Shown here: positions 1 to 13,990 of the stretch, piece by piece | How positions within the stretch are numbered: position 1 is the stretch's first letter | Layout of the letters: every line of letters begins with the position of its first letter | Assembly (NCBI RefSeq): GCF_018139145.2 | Contig: NC_059477.1 | Location: 40,061,002 to 40,125,001 of the forward strand | DNA from: Gymnogyps californianus | Taxonomy: Eukaryota; Chordata; Aves; Accipitriformes; Cathartidae | Reading direction: 5' to 3' | Length of the DNA stretch: 64,000 bases | Notes under the pieces: generated by a model | What the model was told of the DNA's origin: nothing | The model's input: the letters and a program-made list of their open reading frames with translations, nothing else | The model's database searches: none | Made by a program: the position numbers and the translations under genes

Positions 1-165
1 TTCATAAGCTACGGAGAGATCAAGTGCTCAGATCTCTCTGCCATTTTCCATAGCCCCCTCCACGCTGAGGGTACCGGCAGCGATCTTGGCAGCACCGAGG
101 GGCCGCCGGGGCTCTTCACAGGGAACGTGAACATGAGTTGGGTGAGGAAGAAGCAAAATAGCCTC

Positions 166-189
166 TTTTTTTTTTTTTTTTTTTTTTTT
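166..189. repeat. T24 homopolymer
   Basis: Uninterrupted T run. It causes the Lys- and Phe-rich reading frames nearby. Confidence 0.85.
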
Positions 190-3100
190 CCACACAAAGG
201 CTGTTCTTACAACCTCCCTGTGAAATGCCCAGCTTCAGGGCTGGCGTGTCAGATGGTCCTCCTGAAGATGCACACCGTTTTCATACAGGCAGCAGCATCA
301 GGCTCTCTCAAAGCACTCCCCAAAGCAGGAGATATATCTCATCTACATGCTGACCCCATCCCCCTGTTTTCCACCCAATTCCAGCAGGGAAAACTCTTTT
401 TCCTTCACCTCCCCACAGCACACGGGGCAAAGCCAGGGGTTTTTCACCTGCGGCGCAGGAGCCGTGCAAGAGCCACCACCCCGGCGCGACGACACCTCCG
501 CCTCCCGCGTGGGGTTAAGCGATGCAGAAGGCGTTGTGCGAAGGGCGCGAGGGTTGGTTGGTTTTTTTTTTTTTCCCCTTAATGAGTCTAATCTGATTAA
601 CATCACCATTCGCTCCCTTGTGTGGAAACAATGCGGAGCCAAATTTAGTAACCGTAGTTTATGCCACATCACCCTGGGTACCTTTGTTCGTGGTGCACAT
701 CTGGCACCGCCAGCTTTAACTTTATCCTCAACACCCTCCATCCACGCCAGCACTCAGCATCGCTGGAGCGCGGGTTTGATTGGGACGCTAAAAACAATCA
801 ACTCCATCAAATCATCAATATATAGATGTGTATTTGGTAAACCTGCCCGTAGTTAACCAAAAGCACAATTTTTACCCCAACGGGAAGATTTCATTTGGTC
901 TGCATGTGACTAGGGAGCTGATTTCATTTCCTGTAAAACCCCCTCAAATACTGCAAAGTTACCTGACTCAGCTGCTTGTAGAAATCAAATTCAGTCCGAG
1001 ATAACAGCTAATCATTTGTCACAGTAAGAAGCAATTCCCTGAAATCGGAAGGGAAAACCTGCCGCTTCAATCCGCAGGTCTGTCAGATTGCTAGAAATTA
1101 CATTCTGCTCTGACTAACCTCTGCACTTGGATTGCTAACAACAAGCAGCCCGGTCTATCAAAAGAGAATATCATACAACCAGGAACAGCTTTTGATTTGT
1201 TCTATTCCAATAACCTGAGAAAAGTTTATGGACATGCATTGCTGCCTAGACCTCAATTTTCACCAACCTGCATACTGTTTTGAATTTATAGCTCCGCATC
1301 CCCACAGTAATGTAGGTAAAATTTACAGGCTGATTATCTGGTACTTCATAGGAAGAAAATTAGAGTTGATTTTATAACCGTACAACGGATATTTGGTCTT
1401 TGATACTTTGAGTAAGGACGCGCAGTTTGGATGCTCCAATTAAAATGCCAAAAAAAAAAAAAAGGAAAAAAAAAATTGATGAACTTTATGGAGAAGGAAG
1501 CTTTCAAAATGCAATTTATATTCTTTAGAAATGTTCCCAGAGAGTAAATTAAATGTATACCCTTCTATGTAAACACTATTTGTGCAGCAGTCATGTTATA
1601 AGTTTAATAAAAAATGATGTATCACCCCTGTTTGTAAGATTTATAATTCACATGGCAGTAGTGAATCTAGGAGCCTGGCCACAATGCATTTTCTATACTT
1701 AACTCTGTTATCTATGGTACGAGGATGCTTACAACATTGGCAAAAAGGGGCAAAAATAGTTCGGTATCTTTACTTGACTTTTTTTTTTTTTTTTTTTTTA
1801 AGGAGACGTTATTAAAATTGAAAGCTTGTATCTCAAAAGGCCAGAGTTACCCATGGGGTTAATGTTCTTAGCAAGACATGTTTAGGCAAATCTATCCACT
1901 GTACTTTTATTAGCAGGTAATGAAAAGGTGTAAGTTAAAGTGTGAAAGGACTCTGTGTTTTTTGAAAACAGTACTTCAGCAAATAGCTTTATCTGGCAGA
2001 GCCTCTTTGTATTGTAATTACATATAATACAAATCTTCACAATAATTCAGAGAGAGAAAATGCTAATGTGCAGGTTGTGGCAGAAACTAAACCAAAGCAA
2101 TGAGATTTGCAGCTACAGCTGATTCCCCATCTCACACTGTGATTTTTAACAATTTATTTCCCTGCTTGCACGAGAAGGCTCATGTCTCCACTCTCTCGCT
2201 GAACTGCAGCTACAGAAGTTATTTCTCCCAAGCCTCTTTTTTCTGGTGTGCTCCTTTTCCCCTTAAAGTACAAAAGAGAGAAACCACCTAAACTGTTGAT
2301 TAAAGTAGATGGGAACTGGTAGGGGAAACTATGAAGAGTTTCTAGCAGTTAAGCAGGATTTATATTAGGAAATAGCTCCTAACATCCTTTCCAGATTTCT
2401 GCTCGTCACTGCTCCAGTTTTGAAAACATGCAAAATTTATCTAACTTACCACAACAGCTTGAAGGACCAGCTTGGATAAATATGTATTTTTGTGATCTCT
2501 ATTGGTTTTGCACATATGGTATCATCTACCTGATTGATTGTAAGGGCTCCATTGACTAAAAACTGAAGGGATTTTGGTGTATACACTCATTCTGAAAATA
2601 CATATTCATCGCAAGGCATGCCACAATCCCCTAAACGTTGAAGTCACTGCCATGCACGGTGTCGGTGTCTGTCGCGTAATGAATCACTGGCTGATGGACC
2701 CCGTTGGAGTCCTGACACTTCACCCTCCCGTGGGTGCCTGCTGCCTCCCTCCAGCTCCTGGCCGTGTCCTCCACTCCAACGAAAGGGCAAGGGGCTGGCT
2801 GCCCTCCCCACCGGCCACCTCCTCCAAACCACAGCTTTTAGTTCAGAGCATTTCTTTCTTTATTTTTTTTTTTTATTATTTTAATTTCAACAAGGCCAAA
2901 TTAATTGTTTGCAAAATGAAGAAACGGATCCTGCAGCAATCTTATCCCTCTGACAACTCACAATTTGCAACGGAGTTCCCTCTAGCATCAGCCACGGAGC
3001 GGGGTCTGTATTTCTTCTTTTAAGAGTATTTTTTACTCTCTTCCCTCCCATCGCCACACACAACCTGGGAGACAGACTATATTAAAAAACACTGTAAAAC

Positions 3101-5269
3101 AAATAACTGCCTTCACGGGGAAATGTGTTGTTTCTTTCCCCCTCTCTTTTACATCCTTATATCTGACCCTGATCTAGATCCCACAGTCAGTGACAGAAAT
3201 ATTGACATCAGCCGGGGAAAGATCAGGTTTCTTTACACAGGGGACGAGTCCTGTAAACTCTGCCGTGTTGACAGAACCAGGTCCCGTGCTGGTGGGTCCT
3301 TCTGGTGGCCTGGAGAAGGTTTAAACACTGCTCCTGCTCCGCTGTAGCCCAAGAGACCTTTCTCATTAACTTCAATACCAGCTGCGTTACGCCTTAAAAA
3401 TAAAAAGGGACAGATTCTGCTACAGGAGGAGCACTACCAGGTTCTTTAGGTAGCCTTACTGCCCACAGCAAGGCATTTCTGTTGTGTAGCGTGGCAAGAA
3501 TACCACAAACTGGCCCAAAATGAGTGAAAAAAAGCTGGAAGTCAGTTAAAAAAAAATTGCTCCTCTGTATTTTTACAATCGAGCTATAAACTCCCGATAA
3601 ACAGAGGCCACAGTGGAAACGCTGACACAAACCTCTGCTTGGCATCGGGAGCACAACTGCCTGTTACCTGCTCTGGTGAGAGAATTCATAGGTTCGTGAT
3701 GAAGTAGGGGTACTTAGGATTTCTACAGCATTTTCCTTTCTATTATAAACACTTGCTCAAAACCCAGCCCTCCAATTTTTGGTCACAGCTTTATCTCAGA
3801 AAAGGCTGAATAGGTACTTAAAATATTTTTCAAGAGAAAGAAAGAGGAGAGAGAGAGAGAAACCCCTGCCCATTCTTCTGAAATTTAAGTAGGCAGCCCT
3901 TGAAAGATCACTGAGAAAAGTCTGTATTTTCTCAGGTTTAACTAAATAATTTATGCATACTTTCACTTTGGCATGATGAAGCAATTTTAGCCTTTAAAAC
4001 CCACAACTACTCAGGCGGGAAAAGGTCTGGTTCCTGCAACTTAAATAATTTAAACATCCAGGTGGAAATGCTTTCAGCGCTGCTCCTTTCTGAGACAAAG
4101 GAGGAAGACTCCGAAACTCTGAGACACCAAGAAGAAAAGGAGTGATAAAAGAGCCAACCTCAGATGCATTCAATATTGAGGGGAAATCCAGCATTGTTTG
4201 CTGGAAAAAGATGACTAGGGAGACGCTTAGAGTACATAAATCTGCTAGGTAAAAATGCTTCGGAAAAAAATCGTTGGCCTAGAGCTACAACAAACATGCT
4301 TTCCAAAAGAGCACGGCAAAAATATCCCTCTACCCTCTAACCCAAGGCAGAAATGGTTTGTGTACGCTTAAGGGTTAGGCAGATGTTAGGGGTCACTGAA
4401 GAAGCTGTGTGAAAAACTGCACCACCAGCACCAGCTTCTGAATTTACAGAAATGAGTACGTCGTCTAACTCATAGCCAAGCAGCTTTGTGCCGATGAGAA
4501 ATGAAAAAGTACCTGGGCTACTTCGCTCTTTCCCGCATTAGACAGTAGATGTGAAACTCTTGAGATAGATACATGCAAAAATTTAGCAGCTTTTAAAGAC
4601 AGGTAAGAATGGCCCTCTGAGTCAGCGTCCAATTGACCTCACATCAGGTTTCGATGCATGCCGGCGGATTGGTGATGACATGCTCGCAAAGCGCGTGGGA
4701 TGCAGCCGGAGTCCGGCTTGGCTGATGTCCTGGGGAAGGGCGCGATGCCTGACGGGAGCGGGTGGTTATGGGGAGAAACCCTTAACAAAAAAAAAAGTGC
4801 CAACAGCATAGGTATTACTAGAACTACGTAACTGGTAGCGATTTCACATAGTATTAAGCTCCGTTAATCAAGATGTCTCCCAGTAAATAGCATTACTGAA
4901 ATGAACATTTGGCTTAGTCCCAAGGACAGACATGCCTCGGACTGCTTTCCCCTTTGGTATGTATTGAGCAGAAAGTATTAGAGGGAGAGTTAGCAGTGAC
5001 CCATATATCTAAACCACCAGCATTTTCTGTTAGGGAAAAAATATCTGATTGTCCTTTCTAACCAGCTTTAAAGCCTCCATTGTTCGGCACAAGCCTTCAA
5101 AACATGGCAGGGACGATGTCCCGGGGCTGGAGAGATGCCTTCTGCATGCCCATGGCGTTCTCCTTGGGTTTTGCAGGAATAGAGACCCTTAAATGCCCAG
5201 CAGCCTTTCGTCGCTTGCCTTCCTCAAGAGAACGACAGTAATACACCGAATTAATAACCTCATGCATCC
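190..5269. other. AT-rich intronic sequence, no gene
   Basis: Mostly single-copy AT-rich DNA with T21 at 1779-1799. The degraded palindrome at 3168-3227 and a possible second one near 3360-3440 are the only repeat traces. Reading frames are short and unremarkable. Confidence 0.6.
3168..3227. mobile_element. Degraded palindromic repeat
   Basis: Perfect 7-bp terminal inverted repeats CCTGATC (3168-3174) and GATCAGG (3221-3227) flank a degenerate palindrome containing TTGACATCAG, like the TTGACTTCAATGGG core of old amniote palindromic elements. Confidence 0.4.
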
Positions 5270-5445
5270 CTCCTACAGCCAAGCTCATCCCAGCGCCAAC
5301 GCTCGCATCTGCAGCGCAGTCGCGCGCTTGCGTCGGGAGCGAACGGGAGGTGCCATAGGGAGGAGGAGGAGGAGGAGGAGGAGGAGGAGGAAGAGGGGAG
5401 GTCGGCCCCGGCCGTGCCCCCACGCGGGGTTTCCCCCAGCACTCT
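5270..5445. promoter_or_regulatory. Short CpG cluster with GGA repeat
   Basis: CpG-dense sequence (5290-5350) is followed by about 11 GGA units at 5359-5391 and more GC-rich sequence. It is the only CpG cluster in the left 25 kb. It could be an enhancer or cryptic promoter, or simply a repeat-associated GC spike. Confidence 0.4.
5359..5391. repeat. (GGA)n microsatellite
   Basis: About 11 uninterrupted GGA units, purine-rich on the plus strand. Confidence 0.9.
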
Positions 5446-8400
5446 TCACTTGCGATTTCCTACACCTCTGTGAGACACCTGAGAAGGGAAGCGAGAAATA
5501 AGCCGTGCTCCTCTGGCCACCCCTCCATTGAGCACAGGGTGCCTGTGGCCTATTTTCCTTTTTTTTTTTTCCCCCCTACCAGGTGTCTCACTCAATATAT
5601 CCTGATCAATGCAAAAAAGGGCAAAATTCACGCCTTGCAGCACTAGAAATCCTCCAGTTGGTGTTGAAACTGATGCTTTTTCAGCACAGATTTTTGATTC
5701 CATGCATGTGAGAAACTACTGGCTGCCTGCGTGTGTGTGTGCATGTGGAGTAACACCACCTCCAGAGCCTGCTTCCCACCAGACTTTGAGCTTAAAATGG
5801 CTCAAAGTTTCTCCTATCTACATGTGCCTCACGGTCAGCTGAAATGTTCTTATTAGGCTGGTCCCCAACCTTATCCTCACAGCCAAAAGGAAATGCAGAG
5901 CTGGGCATAAGAGGCTGTTGAAACCACACGTCATGTTTGGGTTTGCTGTGTCATAATGATTTTATTCCGGTTGGGATAAGGCTTTCTGCAGCTGTTTTCC
6001 TATGGAGCTGATGGCAAAGGGCAAGGGCTCGGCTGATACCGAGCAAAAGGGAAGAGCAGCAAGAGGAGGGACCTCCCGACAGAGAAAACAACTCTGTTAA
6101 AAATGCATTGGGTTTTTGTTGTTTTAAGTGTGTAAACTTCAGAGGCATTGCCCGTGGTTAAGAGGTAAAATAAGGGATGTGGAGTGAGGCTTCAGACCTC
6201 AAGCCTTCAAGTATTTTTTCTTTCTTTCGACCTTCTGTACTTTCTGTTTTTTGGAAGTGGTATTAATAGCAGCGCCCCAGCCACAGCCTCCCCTGCAGCA
6301 AAGTGTGGGTTCCCCAGGGTGCTCCAGCACCTCTCCACTACCAGGGGAAAGAAATTCTCCTTTCTCTCCCCGATTCCCTCACTGGCGGGGCTCCTACCTG
6401 GCCAGGCAGGGTGGCCTCATCCTCTCATTAACGTGCCAAAACATACACCAGTTATCCCCGAGGATGTGCTCCCTCCTGCACCGGGTACCTGCCCGAAACC
6501 CTCAGCTCCTTGCTTTGAGATATGAACATCCTTTGGTTGCCGCTGAGTGGGTTCAGATTTCAGCCGGTGCCTACCTCGAGGTGAAAAGATAACATGAATT
6601 TTTAACAAAAAAGAACCTACTTGAGATTTAAAGTTATTCACCCTTTTAATGAAATACGAAGTACGGCCCGTGTCGGGATCATATTTCATGGGAGAAAGTT
6701 AAACTTTCAAGGTTAATATTGTTTCTGAACAGAGTATAAATCAGGTTTTTTGGAGGCCTTTTTTGCTGACTTACGTCTTACACCCACGAATTTTGATGGG
6801 GACTGGAGACCTTGCGTTTGCAAACCTGCGCAGTTTTGGGCGCTAGAATAACTATTATATCAACACCGGGAACAAAGCAAGCTGGGGGACTGTGTGTGAA
6901 AATCCTCTAACAACAACCCAAAAAATAAAGTGGCAGCCCGTTTGGCACCAAGCTCCCCAAGGAAACTGCCTGAACCCGAGGTGAAAGGCCTTTTCTTCTA
7001 TTCCCAGGCTGCTAAACCATCTAGTTCTCCTCATTCTTTACCCCGAGTTAAGCTTTGCAAGCTTACAGTAAACCTGGGAAAGCTTGGGTCTTGTACGGAG
7101 GAATTTCACATTAAGGATTCGCTTCCCCCGCCTCCAGCCTGTTCCCTTGAATCTTCAAACTGAACACCTGATATAAACCTAAAATCCTAATCTAGCCTGA
7201 AGTGCATTAATAGAAGCTTTGATTTTTTTTTTTAAAAGAAGAGAATTAGCTCCATAATCCTACTAGTTATACTTCTAACAATATTATTTTAAGACAATTA
7301 ATTCATATTTTAAAATAATGAAATTACTAGCACAAGACACTAAACTTCTTTTAGTATATTAAATTGGGCAGATTGCTTCTCTCCTTCTAATTATGAATGT
7401 AGCAGTTACAAAAGAAACTGTCATTTTGATAGAGTAAAAGACAATCTGTCTGCCAAAAGTGTCCAACCATAATTCTAAAAAAAAAGTCATCTGCATCAAG
7501 AACATGTTACTTTGTTTGATGTACTGTCTTATTGGAAACCTAATTTGCTTTCAACCTCTGAGACAACACATAACATAAGTTTGTGTGACTAATTTTCTTG
7601 GAAATATGAGTAATTAGAATGAGGGACCATTTCCATCGCAGGAATGAATAGTTTTCAAAATTCGAAATAAACACTGTAAGTTGCTTTCTTTTCCCTTTCA
7701 GCCGTGTATTACAAAAGGGAGAGGGATGGCTTTGTACGGCGTAACGTAAGCTTACATGTAAATTGTGAACTACTGCAAAGTACGGGGAGGTTTATTACCT
7801 GAGGTGAGCACTCCCAGAGCTCCTGGAGTATAAAAGCATTAGCCGTATGTTCTAACCGAGTAATAAAAATCAATAAACAGGAACCCCCCACCTGTGCTAT
7901 GGCCCCAGTGTTAAGTTTTATACACGTAGTAATAGTGCATATCAATTTTCACCACCCTTCCTACGCTAGCTATTACAAGGCGTACAACCACCGGAGGGAC
8001 TGCGAGAGCAGTGCCATTCATCCCACGGAGTTGTCCAGATGCCAGCTCCATTGCATCATTGTCAATTTTATTCTATCTACAACTGGACAAGGCTGCAGCC
8101 CCGGCTCCTATCCACCCACTCAACCCCGCAACAATTGCAAACTCTGTTCGACTGGTTAAAGAGTTTACAAGCCAGCTGAAAGAAAACAGAACAGTTGCAT
8201 ATTAATGCCCCCAACCCCTGAAAGATCACATAATGGAGCGGGAGAAACGTGTAACTGCAACCAATGTGGGATCTTGTCCAGCTGCCGCAGCCTGTGGATC
8301 AGTGACCGGGTTTTTAAATAAATTAATGATAAGCATCAATATGCAGCTGCGCCAGGTTTCGACTGCAACTAGTTGTGTTGCTATAGGCTTCTTAATTGCT

Positions 8401-11400
8401 CAGAGGTACGGAAAGCGTGGGTCATCGCAAAGCTAGCGCGTGTTAAAAATCAAACAACGCTACAGATGCGGTAGCTCTGCCAGGTTGCAAAAATAACTAC
8501 TAAATCACACTTATCTTATAATTGAAAAGAATGCCCCTGATAAGGCAGGGAAGAGTATGAGCATAAACCTTTGCCACGTATTTTCCACTATTCATTAATC
8601 TATGGAAATGAGGGTGGCAGGTTTATTTAAGTACCAAGCAGACCAGGAAAGTTAGTTGCTTTTCATTTTCAAATCAGGACCAAAAAAAAAACCAAAACCC
8701 AAAACTTTGAGGAATATTTCATTCTACAGGCATCTTTTAAAAGTGTCAGGCTTTCTAATTACAGCCCAAAGATGACCACTGCAGCCTTTAGCAAGTCATG
8801 AGAAGCATTTGAGGATGAAGGCTTTGATTCTGAAATAAGCATGACCCAAGTGTAGTCTCCCTTTATGAAAAAAGCTGCGGTACCTTCAGTTTTAAGAGGC
8901 AAGAGGGAAAAAGAAAAAAGAAAAAAAAACCAGCACTTGACGATGACCCTTTCTCTCCTCCCCAACAAAAAGACAAGGAGTTTTATCTGCCTGAGGTTGC
9001 CTCTGATAGTGCTTATGGTCCGGAAGTACCACTCATGGGCACTTAAAGCAGCATCACTCAGAAGCATAAAAATAGAATAAAGTTGTACAGCAAATGAGAA
9101 ATTATGATATAAGTCAAGTGTTGTGAGACGAAACAAGCAAAACGAACGCTCCAAACATTCCCTGGAACTGATAAAAATCTATCTGAAATTAGTAGTGCCA
9201 TCAAGGTGTGGCTTAAGATGAAGTAGTGCCTTTAAAAGCTATCTACAGTAAGAGTCACGACAGCTTTGCAGTGAAGCTAACCATTTTAGGCAACGGGAAG
9301 AAAGTAAGACCATTGTAGTTGTGAACAGCTGGCATACAATAGATAATTTAAGGGAAAGTGACCCTCATGTATAATTTTTAACTGAAGAACTGTCAAGCCC
9401 CATTAGTTCCAATAGGGCCTGGTAGTACTGAGGTAGGTTTATAGGGGCATTGTATGAGAAGAGTTTCCAACAGAGCGGCGAAAAAAACATTTTATGGGAA
9501 CTTTTGTGGATTCGGAATTAATTCCATTTTTTTTTTTTTTTTAATCTTAGCCACTGTTTGAGACAACGGCATCTCTGCTTTTCTTTTCAGCAGAGAACCC
9601 AAAAAATGGTAAAAATGTCTTTTGGAGCCAGTTTAGCCATGTTCTGAGCCACATGCGCCGATATGCTGAGGAATTTTGAAAGACATCCGTTAAATGTGGA
9701 AACTGTGCTGCTAAATCTACGTCACCGCCTCGGCTAGTGAATAAAAAGCCAAGTAAAAGAGCAAGGGAAGAAAGCAGGACTCCTTAAATAAGTGCAAATA
9801 ATGAAGGGTAGAACCTGGATAGAACATAAAAAGTGAGCAAGTTAGGTAAAATAAAGCTCCGGCACTGTTTCTGCAGACATATTTTAGAGGCCAGTCCAAC
9901 ATTATAAACAATTGCTGTAAAACCTGAAAGGTCCAGGTGTCGCTAAGTCATGTTTACTTTATGGCTTTCACTTTGCTATTTGGCAGTACTTCTAAGACCA
10001 TACTGAATGATGTTGCCCTCAACTTAAAGTGCTATAACTTTCTTGCCCAGACTTAAAAGAGATACTGTAAAATTATTTAGCAACTTCTTGTGCCATAAAC
10101 AATCCTGGGATGTAAACCCAGAGTCCTCTCCTGTGTGTCAGTCAGCCCCCCCACTAAAGGCTGCATTTTGATGGTGGATGTGTGGTGGGGCTTGGGTGCG
10201 TACATGGGAATGGGGTGAAGAGGGGGAAGACCAAGCATGTGCCTCTCCTCCTTCGAAGGGCTCAAACTGCTGACAAACCTTGTGCCTCCTGGATGCTTTA
10301 GGGGACAGTGGAAATGTGGACAAAACCAGCAAATACTGGCAAAAGTTTGGGCTTGCCTCGTGTCTTTGTGGAGTTGCCCTTCCTTGGGGAAAGCAGCGCG
10401 GCAGGAAGGGGCTGGGTTTGGGGCAAGTTATCTCCCTGTGCTGCTGGGGCCCCACCACGCTTTCCACTGGGGCCAAGGGTGGGTGGGTGGGCGGGTGGCA
10501 CGAAACTAGGGGATGCTCACAGCTGAGGTCGATAGTGGGTTTAAAGTAAATGAGAGTAGCTGATTCTGGCCTTAATGAGTTGACTTAAGGCCTATATATT
10601 AAAAAAAAAAAATACAGATTGTCATTTAAAGAAATGACAAGAGAACCATCCTTTTAAATCCAAGTCAAATAATATGACAATAAAGCCAGGAGTTATAGGT
10701 ACTGTAGATAGTCCTTTACTGGACACTATATTATGTGTAGTCATTAAGCCAGCTATAAAAAGAAGGTTTAAATACTAATGTATTTTTTAATTTGTTTTAT
10801 ACCCTAAACAAGCAATCAATGTACATTAATAAACATAATTGTTTTTTTGGCATTTGTCCATTCATTTGGTCTACCTTGTCAGCTCCGGCAAACACATCAG
10901 CAAAATTCAGTAACCACAATACACAAGAAGGAAACACCAATGAGGCCATCTCAAATATGCATAATGTATTGAATTACTTTGCTGCTCCCTTATTGACAGA
11001 CTGAAACCTCCAAAGTTTGCCATAACTTCCTCCTGTCCGTCTTAAACAATGACTTTGACAGGGTTTTGTCCACAAATAGTGCTTTCAAGTGCTGGTGCAA
11101 AGAACCTTTAACGAGGTGGTAAATATGTTTACCTTTGATAAGGTGAGCTGCCTGATAAGATAAGGTGGATGGCCACTTTTCAAAAAGCAAACATGTACAG
11201 AGCTCGGGGCTCTCACCCAGGAGATGTGCTGGATTTGATCAGCGTAGGGCAATGTCTACGCACTCCAGAATAGCTTCCTGAAATCAATTTGTTCCTTTTC
11301 AGTTTTAATTATAAAATACTGCTCGCTAGAGAGAGATTTATTCACTCAAGAGGGTGCAACATTGGAGATGGATGTGTAAAAGGTGCTCATCTCTGTAGTC

Positions 11401-13500
11401 TCAGCAATTAGGGCGCAGCTCTTGGTTTAACTAGGACACCGTGGGCATCTACCTCCTGGTGTACCACCTCCAAGCAATCCCCATCCAAGGGACCTCCTGT
11501 AAATGGAAAAGATCGGGAAATATCTCGGAGGAGGAGACTCTCAATGGCCTGGTACGGTTATCCTGAGTGCTAGTGACCGGAGAAATACATACCAAGAAAA
11601 AGCTCCACTGGGGGCAAAATCTGTGTTGCAACCCTGTAATGCCTCCTGACATCTCTACCAGGTCCTCTCTGTAGGTGACCCTACCAAAACAATTCTGGCC
11701 GGTCCATCGGTTGTAGGCGAGAAGACAGGAGGCAACGTGGGCAACATCTGCGCCGCGGAAATTTCTTAAAGTGTCATTTGTCAGAGGAAAGGAAAACGAA
11801 ATTGTTGCAAGAAGAGCAGAAGCTGAAAAGTCCAAAATGGTAGCTCCACTGAAGGCTTTAACACACTAGAAAATTTATGAAAACATGAATAAAAGGTAAC
11901 TTATTCAGTGTCAGCCTTACATATTTATAGTTTAAAAATTAGTCAAAGTTTATGTCCCGAGGTTGCACCTACAGGAAGCCAGATGTGTGCCTTCTGCATG
12001 TGACCTAAGACAGGCCTGCAGCAACAACTAGATAATTTCTCGCTCATACTCCACACCGTCGATCGCGGCGGCTTTCTGAGGTGAGAGAATCTGACAGCAC
12101 TAACTCTCCAGGGCAGAACTTTCCAGTCAAGTGGATCAACGGACTGAAAATCTCTTATGAATAGTCATTAGGCCTTCATTACAAACCCCTCACAACCCAG
12201 TTCTCTTTTCGCAACCAAATGCCTTTTGTCATCTTCACAAGGTGCATCATTTAATTACCAATTGATTTCTTTATATATGACAACATGTCAGATAGCAAAA
12301 TACAGTGTATCTCCCTTAGGGGGAGAAGTCTGTTAACTATCAGCGTGCCAGATTACTGAATTTAGCTGGAAGACAGCTATTCCCTCTACTGCGCCTTTAT
12401 TTTAACTCGCTTTCCAGTTTTCCAGAGGAGCAACGCAGGGAAGAGGCAAAGGCAAGGAGCATCGCAAAGAGGATTTTTTCCCCTGTTCTGTCAAAAAATT
12501 AAAGCTGGCTTCCAACGTTTCTCACTCTCTTTTTAGGCACAAACACCCCATGCACGCACATATGTACGTTGGCATCCGCGGCTATATGCACACAGAGAGC
12601 CGGGCTAAAACACGTCAAACAATTGTTCTCATTATACCAGGAATTTACCCAGCTTCTGACTTCGCTAGCAGGCTGAATCTTCCCCTTCACAACTGCAGCC
12701 TGATAATCAAGCCAGTACTGTATTAATAAGCTGAATAATAAGGGAATTTCAGAAATGTACAGGACTATTATACCGTAACAATAAAACCTCAAACTGAGTA
12801 AACCAGAGCAGTGCTGAAGGTAGGCGTCGGAAAATAATGAAACCAGTGTTGCAGTAATACACTCCATTGTATGGCAGTGTAAATGCCTGCTTCTTTCATA
12901 CACAGAAGCTACATTACACGAGTCCGAAATGTTCTCAGAGCATCACTGTGCCTGGTTGTGATAGAACCTGGCACCAGCAAGCACTGAAAGCTGACATTAT
13001 ACTGTAGGATGTGCTGCAGGTGTGCAGGCCTGCGAACGTGCTCTAATTACATATTTTCCTGCAGAGCAACAATTAAGGTCGCCAAAATAATTGCCAGTTT
13101 CTTAATCCCTCTCTAACAAGACTGACATAAGGAAAGGTTTATTTTTCTCTGGTTATTTTGAAAGTGTTCTCAAGATTTTGGTTTTTTCTAGTGCGCCGCA
13201 TAAAACTAATTCTTACGTTCAAATGTGTGATTATACCCGTTGCTGCTGCTGGGATGGGCTTTTTTTAAGCCCAAACCTTTTCTGAATTCTAGCACAACTA
13301 AAATAATGAAGAAATGCTGATTGTATAACCTGGCATGCTGTTTCAACATTTCCCCTGCAACGAGGGTACCTATTTTCCCTTTCTGTGTGCATTTGCTCTG
13401 TGTTTTGGGGGTCTTTTCCAGGACTACAAGCTCCAGGCCAGTGCTCAGACCCCCGCACAGTGGCATTAGGGCTGCGCTATTCCAGTCAAGCAGCTAGAGA
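5446..13500. other. Intronic sequence, no gene
   Basis: Single-copy sequence. 8000-8430 and 12180-12370 are dense in homeodomain-type (TAATTA, ATTA) and POU/E-box motifs and look like possible conserved elements. A GC-richer block lies at 10.3-10.5 kb without CpG density. A possible short palindromic-repeat trace lies at 9400-9430. Confidence 0.5.
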
Positions 13501-13509
13501 ATTACAGGT

Positions 13510-13850
13510 CCTGTCTGTTTCCAGTGTTCAATAAAGAATCACCTTTATTTTCATTACAACTGGCCTTATCTACTGTGGGAGATGTTACAGAGACTTCTTT
13601 CCAGCGGCGTCGAGCACTCGACTTCAAACAATTGAAACAATTGTGGTACATGAGACAGAAAGGAGATGTCTAGTGCGTCCATTTGCAAAGCTGATGCATT
13701 TAACAGCAACCATTATATATTGTAGTTATATATAGCTCTCCTGCAGACCTTGGGAATAGTGGCCAATGTGAGTCAAACTCAGAGCCGGCATCAACGGCCA
13801 CAAGTCAATTGATTTTCATCGGGAAGCACCAAATGATATGAGCCAGGAAC
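13510..13850. promoter_or_regulatory. Candidate conserved noncoding element
   Basis: Non-repetitive sequence with repeated CAATTG E-box-like sites around 13629-13642 and a further one near 13806, ATTA cores and TGATGCATTTAACA. Its texture matches known ultraconserved elements near developmental genes. No alignment was possible. Confidence 0.3.
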
Positions 13851-13967
13851 CCTCCATCCCTCCCCTCCAACTCTTACAGAAAAGAAAACCTGTCAGAGAA
13901 AGCTGGGGGCTCAGCCTCCACGCAGAGACCTTCTCATCTTTTAACGCCTTTCAGTTTTAGGCTCGGC

Positions 13968-13990
13968 TCAAGCCTTGGCTCAAGGCTTGA
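13968..13990. repeat. Perfect 10-bp inverted repeat
   Basis: TCAAGCCTTG (13968-13977) and CAAGGCTTGA (13981-13990) are exact reverse complements separated by 3 bp. It may bind a dimeric factor or be chance. Confidence 0.7.
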
